Positions 25,720-34,300 of a DNA stretch of 45,178 nt are shown here, one piece after another. This DNA comes from Alphaproteobacteria bacterium (lineage in GTDB: Bacteria; Pseudomonadota; Alphaproteobacteria; Micropepsales; Micropepsaceae): positions 1-45,178 of the forward strand of contig JAFBAL010000069.1 of the NCBI GenBank assembly GCA_019247845.1. The letters run 5' to 3'. The stretch's first letter is position 1. Each line of letters starts with the position of its first letter. Under the pieces are notes generated by a model. That model was not told the DNA's origin, did not search any database, and saw only the letters and a list, made by a program, of their open reading frames with translations. The translations under genes and the position numbers were made by a program.

Positions 25720-26235
25720 ATGCGTGTTTTCCTGCCTGCCTTCGCCGCCCTCACCTTCGCGTTGTCTGCCGCCCTGCCGGCCGGAGCCGTGCCCGCGCCG
25801 CATGTGAGCGTATCCTCGCTCGCCGAGCTCGAGGTGCCGGATACGCCGTTCGACGCCGGGCGCGACGCCAATGCCGATGTCGACGCCGCCCTCGCGCGCG
25901 CGAAGAAGAGCGGCAAGCGCGTGCTGATCGACCTGGGCGGCAACTGGTGCGCCGATTGCCGCATATTGTCGGGGCTGATGGAGCTGCCCGAGATGCGCGC
26001 CTTCCTGGCGGCGCATTACGAGATCGCCACCGTCGACGTTGGCCGCTTCAACCGCAACCTGCAGATTCCGGCGCGCTGGGGCATCACCACGCGCCTCGCA
26101 GGCGTGCCGGCGCTGCTCGTCGTCACGCCGGACGGCAAGACGCTGGTCAATGCCGGCCGCGTCTCGGCGATCCAGGACGCGCGCCACTTCACGCCGCAGG
26201 CGCTCGCCGACTGGTTGGCGCAATGGACGGCGTGA
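25720..26235 (+). CDS. Exported thioredoxin-like protein
   Basis: 171 residues with a signal peptide (MRVFLPAFAALTFALSAALP-AGA). Thioredoxin fold with active site NWCADC (Cys77, Cys80) and the cis-Pro in RLAGVPALLVVTPDG. The Trp-Cys-Ala-Asp-Cys motif and spacing recall DsbD-gamma/thioredoxin_7-type domains, so a periplasmic disulfide reductase or chaperone role is likely. The last 13 bp overlap the start of the sulfotransferase gene in another frame, suggesting coupling. Confidence 0.85.
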   Translation: MRVFLPAFAALTFALSAALPAGAVPAPHVSVSSLAELEVPDTPFDAGRDANADVDAALARAKKSGKRVLIDLGGNWCADCRILSGLMELPEMRAFLAAHYEIATVDVGRFNRNLQIPARWGITTRLAGVPALLVVTPDGKTLVNAGRVSAIQDARHFTPQALADWLAQWTA

Positions 26236-27002
26236 CGCCGCTCTTCGTGCTGGGCATGGGACGCTCGGGCACGACCAATGCGCTGCGCGTGCTCAATACC
26301 CATCCCGAGATCATGCTCGACGGCGAGATTTCGCTGTCGATCCTGAGCAAGCTCATGGCGCTGCTGGAAGCCGCCGACCGCTCGTTCGAGAAGAACGAGG
26401 CGAGGAACGACGGCTGGCTCGCGCGCAAGTCCGAATACATCTATTCGTCGTTCGGCCATCTCGCCAAAGCGGGGCCGGGCAGGCCGCGCAAGCGCAGCCG
26501 CGCCCGCTTCCTGGGCCACAAATCGCCGCAGCTCGAGAACCTGTTCGATCAGTACGAAGCGCAGTTCGCCACGGTGGGCGCCGCGCCGCGCTACGTCTAT
26601 TGCGCGCGCAACGCCTTCGATTGCTGGACCTCCTACAAGACGATGCCCTGGAACCCCTACAAGTCGGTCGGAGCATTCCTCAATCACTACGCGGCCTCCT
26701 ATGCCGCGCTGGACCGCATGCTCGAGCGCGCGCCCGGCCGCGTCAGCGTGATGAATCTCGACGCGCTGATCGCCAGCCGCGACCCGATCGCGTTCTATCG
26801 CGCAACCCTGTTCGAGCCGCTCGGCCTGAACCTTCCCGCGCGCAGCATCGAGGCGATCGCGGACATCCATTCCGCGAAGGAACGGACCTCGGCGGCGCGC
26901 GACCTCGACGCCGCCGAGCGTGCCGCGATCGAGAACCATCCCGCGGTGCGCGAGCGCCACGCGGCGATGTTCGCGCCCCATCTCAGGCGAGAGACCGCGT
27001 GA
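26223..27002 (+). CDS. Sulfotransferase-family protein
   Basis: 259 residues. The N-terminal strand-loop-helix LFVLGMGRSGTTNALRVLNT contains the 5'-phosphosulfate-binding loop (GRSGTT, about 13-18) of PAPS-dependent sulfotransferases. The 3'-phosphate region is plausibly RYVYCARNAFDCWTSY, where the pattern Y-x-x-R-N-x-x-D-x-x-x-S/W is kept. Acceptor unknown; protein, glycan or lipid targets are all possible. ATG at 26223 lies inside the end of the thioredoxin gene. The 3' end overlaps the convergent hydrolase gene by 20 bp. Confidence 0.82.
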   Translation: MDGVTPLFVLGMGRSGTTNALRVLNTHPEIMLDGEISLSILSKLMALLEAADRSFEKNEARNDGWLARKSEYIYSSFGHLAKAGPGRPRKRSRARFLGHKSPQLENLFDQYEAQFATVGAAPRYVYCARNAFDCWTSYKTMPWNPYKSVGAFLNHYAASYAALDRMLERAPGRVSVMNLDALIASRDPIAFYRATLFEPLGLNLPARSIEAIADIHSAKERTSAARDLDAAERAAIENHPAVRERHAAMFAPHLRRETA

Positions 27003-27768
27003 AGAACGCCACCGCCAGCGCGTGAGCTTCTGCCATGGCCCTGGCGTTGTGGCGCATGACGACGTCGCCGCCCTTGCCGCGGTGGCAGAACGGATCCTGC
27101 ACCACGACGTCGACGCCGGGCATGTCGAAGCAGTGATGCGCATCGGCGAAGACATGCGTCGTCACGCGCGCCCGGTCGGACGGCGCGAGCGCCGCGGCGA
27201 GCTTCGGCCCGGCCTCGGGATCGTCGTCGTATTGGTCCAAGGCCCCGGTCGCGAGCAGCAGCGGCGCCTCCACCAGATCGGCGAATTCGGCGCCCGGCAC
27301 GGTGTTGTAGATCCAGCAGGCGGGATAGACGGGCATATGGGCCGCGAAGCGCGCGCCGTAGGCGCCGGCTTGCCTGGCGGTCGCCGCCAGCATCGTCGCC
27401 ACCCCGCCGAAGGAGAAGCCCATCACGCCGATGCGGGCGGGATCGACGTCGGGCCGCGCCGCCAGCCAGGCCCGCGCGCCGAACACGTCGGGCAGGGTCT
27501 CCAGGAAGGTCTTGGGCCGTCCGGCCGAACCGCCGCCCAGACCCCGCGGCGCCCACTGGTCGGGCTCCAAAGTCACGAAGCCCGCGGCATGCAGCGCCTC
27601 CGCATAGCCGCCCTCGCGGGTCGAGGGCCCGGCCGAGCCGTGCAGGACGAGGACGGCCGGCAGCCGCGCCCTGTCGGTGGCGGGCGCCATCAGGCGGGCC
27701 GCGACGCTCAGCGGCTGCTCGTGCAGCGTCGGGAAGGTGACATAGGACCGGCTGGGGAATCCGCGCAT
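26983..27768 (-). CDS. Dienelactone-hydrolase-family alpha/beta hydrolase
   Basis: 261 residues. Alpha/beta hydrolase with the nucleophile elbow GFSFGG (Ser119), where classical dienelactone hydrolases have Cys. The catalytic Asp is probably in ALDQYDDD and the His in FADAHHCFD. LHGSAGPSTREGGYAEALHAAG is the oxyanion region. No signal peptide. ATG at 27768 is preferred over a TTG two codons upstream. The substrate is not defined. Stand-alone leftward gene ending within the sulfotransferase gene. Confidence 0.82.
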   Translation of the reverse strand: MRGFPSRSYVTFPTLHEQPLSVAARLMAPATDRARLPAVLVLHGSAGPSTREGGYAEALHAAGFVTLEPDQWAPRGLGGGSAGRPKTFLETLPDVFGARAWLAARPDVDPARIGVMGFSFGGVATMLAATARQAGAYGARFAAHMPVYPACWIYNTVPGAEFADLVEAPLLLATGALDQYDDDPEAGPKLAAALAPSDRARVTTHVFADAHHCFDMPGVDVVVQDPFCHRGKGGDVVMRHNARAMAEAHALAVAFFTRSLA

Positions 27769-27903
27769 GGGCAAAGCCTAGCGGAGCCGGTGGCCGAGCC
27801 CCAAGCGCCTCGCCTGTCCCCAACCCAAGCCCAGCCGCCGAACGATTTTTTGCTGTTGAATCCCGCCGCGCCATGAGCCATAACCCCCGCCCAACCTGGA
27901 AAT

Positions 27904-27978
27904 GCGGGCGTAGCTCAGGGGTAGAGCATAACCTTGCCAAGGTTAGGGTCGGGCGTTCGATTCGCCTCGCCCGCTCCA
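27904..27978 (+). tRNA. tRNA-Gly (GCC), likely island attachment site
   Basis: 75 nt with encoded CCA. Acceptor stem GCGGGCG / CGCCCGC, discriminator T, D-arm AGCTCAGGGGTAGAGC, anticodon stem TAACC/GGTTA, loop TTGCCAA with anticodon GCC, and T-loop TTCGATT. The sequence changes in composition immediately after the CCA, and genes of a conjugative island follow. The 3' half of the tRNA is therefore the probable recombination core. Confidence 0.97.
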
Positions 27979-28217
27979 GGTTTTTCAGATAATTCAATGG
28001 GTTGTGAAGTGCGGCGGGGAAGGCCCTTCCCGCCACTTCGCGTTGGTGTCCACATGGTGTCCACCGGTTTGTTCCGTTTCTGTGGCCCGACATCCCGAAC
28101 AAATATGGCGTTCAGCTTGGAGGCTCATGGATTGATCGTCTATAGGCGCTCGGCGCGCCGTGTTACGAATGAACATCAGGTGGACACCAAAGCGGTGCAT
28201 CCCATGCTCCGAGTTCC
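27979..28217. other. Island left edge: non-coding, with repeats and a hairpin
   Basis: No credible gene. After a T-run (27981-27985, possible tRNA terminator) comes an imperfect inverted repeat (GAAGTG at 28006 to CACTTC at 28039, with GGCGGGGAAGG pairing CCTTCCCGCC). Three copies of TGGTGTCCAC follow: two direct copies (28044-28053, 28055-28064) with an 11-bp period and one inverted copy at 28180-28189. The arrangement suits recombinase arm-type sites beside a tRNA attachment core. No integrase gene is present here. Confidence 0.55.
28044..28189. repeat. TGGTGTCCAC repeats, candidate integrase arm sites
   Basis: Exact decamer TGGTGTCCAC at 28044-28053 and 28055-28064 on the plus strand, and its exact complement GTGGACACCA at 28180-28189. 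Phasing of 11 bp and proximity (66 bp) to the tRNA-Gly 3' end are what one expects for tyrosine-recombinase arm sites. Function inferred. Confidence 0.5.
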
Positions 28218-30512
28218 TCAAACATCCAGCGTGAATTGCTGACCGTCCCCGTCGTCATCGGCGTTGCCAGAAACCCGCCGCATAGGCTCTCGAAGCCGCA
28301 ATCCGAAATCGTCTAAGGTCGCTTTGAAGGCAAATACCAAGCCGTCGATGCCTTTCGATTCATGCGGCGAAACGCGCAGCTGACCGGAAAGATGGAGGGT
28401 TCTGCCCGGCCCTTTCGCATCAAGAAGAAAAGGATCTATTTGCCCCTCAAACGGCTCGGTGTCCTCCAACCAGCCGGGCATCTCGAACGGCTCATTCTCG
28501 TTGCGCGGCGCATCCCAAACCGCCACATCGGATTCGCCCTGCCAAAACAAACGCATTAGATGATCGCGCAGGAACACTTGCATTCCCCGAACGGTGTCGG
28601 CAGGTCGCGCGCGCAAGAGGCGGCTGACAATGGTTCGGCACGGCTGACGGGCCAGCCTGTCCAGAAGATCCATGCGCTCCGCGCTGATCGCTATGATTCC
28701 CCACGTGAGGAGCCGGTTGCGCGTCGCCGTGTCGGGCAATTCCCGTAACATCAGCACGACCGGTCCATAATACATCGGAGTGTCAGCGGCGATTTTAGCA
28801 ACGTTTGCAAGGTCGATAGGCTCGGCCCCAGTCTCGACGCGCACGCCGAACTCAGCTTCATCCTTCCAGACAACGAAATCGAGTTTGCCGGCTTGCGTTT
28901 CAACGTTGCGGTAACCCCACTGCCTAGCCCTGAACGCATCGATGCACCGATCACCCTCCCACCAGATGCGACTCGGACTAATTTCTCGCGCCAACAGAAC
29001 GACCCGGATACGGCGCTTCAGAGAGGGCAGCACCGCCGCAAAACTTGCGACATTCGTGCCGGCGGCCGAGCGCGCGCGCACCTCGTCCAGACACTGTTGC
29101 TCAATTTCCGCATCCGCCGCAGGACCGCGCAGTACCACCATGACAATGGAACGCGCCTCGGATAGCGGCAGGCGCGACGCCGACGCGCTGCTATAGGCTG
29201 CATCGACTGCGGCTCGCGCCCGTGACGCCACGCCTACACCGATGACCGCAAATTTTGCGCCGTGGCCGCGTCTGAACAGGCGTTCAAGGACGGGAGCACC
29301 GTCCCTAGCGTCCCGGGCCAACGCCACGAGTGCGCGAACCGTCCACTTGCTCAGTAGTGATGGCGAATTGCGGATTGGTTCCGCATCTTTGGCGGGCGGC
29401 AAGAGCGCATCGCCAGTCTGCGGCCCGCCGATCACCGCCAGCCACCGTGCCGCGCGCGCCAGCCGATCAAGACGCTGTTCACCACTCTCTGGATCGCTGG
29501 CAGTCGCAGAATGCGGACGCACCAAGATGGCAGCCGGCAGGCAGCCACGCCCCACAAGCGATGTCGCCAGGCGCTCCGCATTTTCGATTTCGTCCGCCCG
29601 GTCTGCCAGGAGAAGAAGGTAGATATCGCCGGCATGCGCATCGCTGTGCAGGGGACGTGCCCGGTCGCTAGATAGAAGTTCTGTCGCATCGACAACATGC
29701 AATCCAGCATGCTTACCAGCCGCCACTGCAAGGCCTGCGCCGATCTGACCGAGCGGAACCAGCGTAACTGGGCGCGGCAAGGGCACGGCGTCCGGTACGG
29801 GTAACGACCTTTGATCGGCGCCCTCCTCCACCTCAATACTTTCAATTGCAAACGCGTCTGTCATCGTACGCAGCGGTGCCAGCGCGCCGACGACCCGTTC
29901 TTTGTCATGACCGAGCGCCGCAAAAATACCCTTGGGTACCGCGATACGAAGCTTGCCGTCCTCGCATCGCAGGTCTATGTCGCTCAGCGATCTGACGAGA
30001 CTGCGATCGGACGGCGATAAACTTCGGCCTATCGCGGCGCGCGCGGCCGGCAGAAGGATAACCAAATCGCGCCAGGCGGCCCCCGATTGGGGCGAATATG
30101 CAACAAGGTGCTGAAACGCGTCCCGCAAGAGAGAGGCGACCGCATCGTCTTGACCCGCAAAACGCGCTATCGCCAGTCGAAGATGCGGGGGGAATTCGCC
30201 TGTGTCGCTTGCCTCGGCGAGTTCGCGGCACAAGCTTGCCCGCGTCGCGACACGTGCCTGCGCGAGACTCCATTGAAAACCCCATAGCGCAGACTGGCCA
30301 ATTCCGACGTCGACGCGCTCAACATTTTGGAACACCTCGAACGTGCCAATTTCGATGGGCACAAATTCTTCAATGGCATCATTGTGGCCGATCACTTGCG
30401 CAAGCACCGCGTTGCCGCCGCCTTTTTGCATAAATACCGGAAGCACAAAGGCTGGCATTGTCGAAACCGGGTTGATGAACCCGTGGAGGCTGGCGCGTCG
30501 CGCGGACCGCAT
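28218..30512 (-). CDS. FtsZ/tubulin-like protein of the extended Druantia operon
   Basis: 764 residues, last gene of the operon. Residues 249-510 read as a divergent FtsZ fold. VTLVPLGQIGAGLAVAAGKH resembles the first strand and T1 loop of FtsZ, GDIYLLLLADRADEI stands where the GGGTGTG GTP loop should be but lacks its glycines, and GVGVASRARAAVDAAYSS with RSIVMVVLRGP and LKRRIRVVLLA matches the FtsZ C-terminal domain. The N-terminus has a second FtsZ-like snippet (KGGGNAVLAQV, 30-40). Residues 515-620 (LDFVVWKDE, FGVRVETG, TWGIIAISAERMDLL) look like a PD-(D/E)XK fold with a degraded E-x-K. ATG at 30512 shares a base with the upstream stop; GTG at 30515 is an alternative. Role in defence inferred from the operon. 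Confidence 0.7.
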   Translation of the reverse strand: MRSARRASLHGFINPVSTMPAFVLPVFMQKGGGNAVLAQVIGHNDAIEEFVPIEIGTFEVFQNVERVDVGIGQSALWGFQWSLAQARVATRASLCRELAEASDTGEFPPHLRLAIARFAGQDDAVASLLRDAFQHLVAYSPQSGAAWRDLVILLPAARAAIGRSLSPSDRSLVRSLSDIDLRCEDGKLRIAVPKGIFAALGHDKERVVGALAPLRTMTDAFAIESIEVEEGADQRSLPVPDAVPLPRPVTLVPLGQIGAGLAVAAGKHAGLHVVDATELLSSDRARPLHSDAHAGDIYLLLLADRADEIENAERLATSLVGRGCLPAAILVRPHSATASDPESGEQRLDRLARAARWLAVIGGPQTGDALLPPAKDAEPIRNSPSLLSKWTVRALVALARDARDGAPVLERLFRRGHGAKFAVIGVGVASRARAAVDAAYSSASASRLPLSEARSIVMVVLRGPAADAEIEQQCLDEVRARSAAGTNVASFAAVLPSLKRRIRVVLLAREISPSRIWWEGDRCIDAFRARQWGYRNVETQAGKLDFVVWKDEAEFGVRVETGAEPIDLANVAKIAADTPMYYGPVVLMLRELPDTATRNRLLTWGIIAISAERMDLLDRLARQPCRTIVSRLLRARPADTVRGMQVFLRDHLMRLFWQGESDVAVWDAPRNENEPFEMPGWLEDTEPFEGQIDPFLLDAKGPGRTLHLSGQLRVSPHESKGIDGLVFAFKATLDDFGLRLREPMRRVSGNADDDGDGQQFTLDV

Positions 30513-31312
30513 CACAGATAGCCTCGGCGTCGATAATAATCCCGCACGATGGTGTACAAAGCTCCCGTGTAGGATTCCGGACGCAGCCTTGGTATATAGT
30601 CATAGGGCAGCGCCGTGATGCCGAGCGCTGCCAAGCGTTGCAAAATGTCGGGGGTCGCGAACGCGTCTGGCACAACCACGGCCTCAGCAACACTGTTGAG
30701 ATCAAGCGTGCCTTCCGACTGGAGTTCGATGGCGGATATTCGCTCATCGAATGCGTTCTCATGCCGGCTAGTGATCAGGACGTGATAGCTGGACGCCTCG
30801 AACGACAGCGGCGGGATCTCGATTTTCTCGAGCGGTATATTGCGGTAGTAACGTTCACAGTCTCCGAAGAACAACGAGATCAACCGAAGCGGCGTCTCCG
30901 GGCTCACATCTAGTGCGAAGTCGTCAAGAAGCATTTTGCGATGCATAGCCTCAGCGAAACGATCGCCGTTGAAGGCTCCGCTGTCGAAAGGAAAGATGCG
31001 TTTCGGCACAACGAGTGATTTCGGCCGCAGGATCAGACACACGGGCGCATACGCATCGATCGCGCTGCTCAGTCGCTGGCTGTTCACCCGATAGGCTGGC
31101 CGACCGTAGAAGAAGTACAGCAACGGTTCGTCGAAGACTTGACAATGTTCGGGACGCAGCTCACCCGTTTGAAGAATGCCGCGAAAGCCCAGACCGTCCG
31201 TGATGTGTGTGAGCGGAAGTTCGCCGGTGGCCGGTGGCTGTTGACCGACGAAACTGTTAAATTCGTCGGACTTCGCTCGTGCCAGGGGTTTTGCGCGGCG
31301 TGTCGGCTTCAT
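30512..31312 (-). CDS. DarT/ADP-ribosyltransferase-like protein of the Druantia operon
   Basis: 266 residues. No named family is recognised with certainty. Near the N-terminus LPLTHITDGLGFRGILQTGE (33-52) followed by LLYFFYGRPAYR (64-75) copies the pattern of DarT-type and related ADP-ribosyltransferases (a His in a strand, a helix with IL--G, then a Tyr/Phe-rich strand leading to P-x-Y). The rest is mixed alpha/beta with ICLILRPKSL-like strands and ends in VRDYYRRRGYL. An ART-fold enzyme that modifies a nucleotide or nucleic acid is a reasonable guess, not shown. The start overlaps the druE stop (ATGA) and its stop overlaps the FtsZ-like start, so it is co-produced with both. Confidence 0.65.
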   Translation of the reverse strand: MKPTRRAKPLARAKSDEFNSFVGQQPPATGELPLTHITDGLGFRGILQTGELRPEHCQVFDEPLLYFFYGRPAYRVNSQRLSSAIDAYAPVCLILRPKSLVVPKRIFPFDSGAFNGDRFAEAMHRKMLLDDFALDVSPETPLRLISLFFGDCERYYRNIPLEKIEIPPLSFEASSYHVLITSRHENAFDERISAIELQSEGTLDLNSVAEAVVVPDAFATPDILQRLAALGITALPYDYIPRLRPESYTGALYTIVRDYYRRRGYL

Positions 31313-34300
31313 AGCATCTGTCGGATCAGTTGATGCTCATCTGGCAAGTTTTGCCGCAACACATAGTCGCGAAGGAGGAGCGTCCTTATTCCCTGCTGGA
31401 CCAATCCGTCCAAAGAGTGCGGAACATCGACGACAAAGCACGACTTCGTGCCCACTGCGATCGTGTTGTTGTCGCGGCTGACGACAAGCGGGACAGGCAC
31501 GCCGTTAAGCGACGTGCCTGAGCGACAGGTGAGGCCATCAAGTTCCAACAGTCGCTTGAGTCCCGCCAACGCTTGGGCTTGGTCCGCGATGTCTGGCTCT
31601 TCGGGCGGCGTCCCGTTGAGCGCGTAGCGCAAGAGTTGCGCACCCAGACGACGGTCCAGGCGGTTCTTGAGGTGTTGGTTGTGGTAGTGCCGCAAACAGC
31701 TCTCGCAGGAGCGATCACAGCGCGCTGGACAATTCTCAAGCAGATCGAGCGAACTCGCGAGGATTTCGGCGAGATGGCGGCCCGCGAGTTCGGAGTAACC
31801 GGCACCGCCGGACAACGTGTCGAATAGATAAACGTCGAGATGGAGTTCATTGCGCTCTTGAGTCGGAACGATTCGGAATCCGGCACCGAATTCCGATGCA
31901 TCCAGGTCCAGGTGTGGATGACGACTGGCACTGAGCCGGAACGCTTCTGCGATCGAATAGAGACCGTCCTCTAACGCGCGAAGGACCACCGTATCGTGTG
32001 TGTCTGTGTTGAGTGGCTCGGCGACCGTGATGCGGAGCAACAGCAAATCGGTCGAGAAGACGTGGCCAAGGAATACGTTTTGGAACGCGCCGTTGCAGCG
32101 GTTGGGTGCCTTCGGTGGCACGAAGGACGGTTCGATCGCATAGGGCCGTTGATGGGCGCCGGCCGGCGGCTCCTCTGTTGAGGCGCGGCCACATCGATCG
32201 CAAATCCAGAAGCCCTGATAGGTGTCGTCGGCAAGTTGACCTTTGTTGGTCGTCACAAGCCGCCGATCGGTTGCGACAGTGAACATCGCGCGCGCGCCGA
32301 TCGGAGTCAGGTTCATCACGTCCGCGCCGTCCACCGGCACCGGATATTGGGCGCCCGTGGCATAGGTGATTTCCTGATCTCGGTCGTCCTCGTCCAACGC
32401 CCGCCCGTCTTCGGGCGTGAATACCTGTGGCACAATCATCATGTTGGATTGTAACTCGACACCACAAATAGGACAGGCACCCCCGGCCTCAGCCGTCTCG
32501 CCGATGTCACGCACATAGCTGCAGTTGTCGCAATGGATTAGCGTTTGCGGGTCGGCGAATAGCGGCGCCGCGCGGTCATGTGTCGTGGGCAGAACGTTGG
32601 CGACGACCCCACCGGACCGGTAGGTTTCCTTGTTGATCACAATGAGGCGCCCGGGCGCATATTCGCTCAGAGCCTTCTGAATGCCCTGCTGCGGCCGCTC
32701 GACAATTTCCATCTTTCGCTGCTGTGAGCCTGGGACGAGCGTCAAGCGTTCGATTAGAAAGCTGGTGAGGTCAGTTGGAAAAGCGTAGCTCGGCAGCAAC
32801 CCGTTATCGAAGAGGAAATCCATCAATTCGGCATCTTCGAGGTTGCCGCGATCGTCATCGTCATCGTCGTCGTTATCCGCAGCAATCGGCTTCGGCACCT
32901 TCTTGATATCCTCGAGTTCGGCCATGAGCGCTTGCGTCACCGACCGAATCCATGCGTCTCGGCTCAGCGGTTCGGTCCGCAGATTCTGCGGCAGCCAAGT
33001 ACTGATGGCACGTCGCAGATCGCCGGCTTCGGCAATCACATGGTTCTGCAGCCACGTGGCGAATGCGCTGAATGTCGGGACCTGACTGGGATCGCCGTGG
33101 AAAAACTCGCTCGCTTTGCCGAGCGCCCGAAACAGGGCCGAAGTGGCTCCGCCAACCTCGATTTGGTGCTCGTCCATGAAGCGATGAAAGAAGGTCTGCA
33201 CCAAAAACGAATTGACATGGCGGCGTGCGATCTTCGGGTTGTCCGTCTTGATGTCGGGGTTGCGCGGCGCGCCAGCCACAATCTGGCGCGGATTGTTGTA
33301 GTAGTAACTGTCGTGCGGCCCGTTCTGCGCATAGGTTAGAACTGACGATACGGAGGAGCCGCGGCGACCGGCGCGACCGGCGCGCTGCTGATAGTTCTCG
33401 CGCTGGGGCGGCACGTTGCGGAGGCCAACGGCCACCAAAGAACCGATATCGACACCGACTTCCATTGTCGTTGTGCAACTAAGCACATCGATAGGGCGAT
33501 CACGATCGCTGAGGCGAATGTCGCGGAAGCGGAGCTCGAACTGCTCTGTGGTAGCATGCACGCGCGTGTTGTCGCGGTTGGACAATTGTGCGGTGTGCTC
33601 CTCAACCGAGATTCCCCGCAGATGGGCTTTGGCGTCCAACGTGAGTTGGACAGGCGTACGCCAGAAGCCTTTGCGGGCTCGGATATACTCGCTGATCCGG
33701 GGATTGAGATCGTGTATCTGGTCGGCGCCACAGGCACTGCAGCGTTCCGCAATCGTGAAGGGACGCAGCCCGGTGCAATCCGCGCATTGATGCCAAGTTG
33801 TCTCGAGCGCTGTAACGATCTTGACCTTGCTGGGGTCCAGGAAGTGATTTTCCGCATTGCCTTTCAATGCGAGTTCCGCGCGCAGCACCGCTTCAAGGGG
33901 CTCGATATCGGCCGGCGCGATGGCGAGAATGCCTGGAAGACGATCCCGCAAGGGGCGGCTGAAGCGGCCATTAGTACCGGGAGTGGCTGTCCAGAATCCC
34001 GCCGCCTTGGACCGCAATTGCTCTGTCACCTCGCGATCGAAGCCGTGCTTGTCCGCGGCCTCTGCGATCCAGGCGAGCGCCAATTGTTCGACAAGTGGGC
34101 GGGTAATACCTGGAACAATTTTGGACAGCGGCTCGACCAGCTTGTCGCCGGCCTTCTTGCTCGGTGCCAAATAGCCCACCGATGTCCCAACCAGCGAATA
34201 GTAGCGCCCGCACAGTTGCTTCAAGAGCGCGATTGTATAGCGCGGCGGCGGTGCGCCTGGGTCAAATTCGAGCAACAGATGAGCCAGTTCCTCGCCTTCG

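Noticed and set aside
27994..28221. 75-codon minus-strand frame beside tRNA-Gly
   Set aside because: No ribosome site, no recognisable features, and it covers the repeats and hairpin at the island edge.
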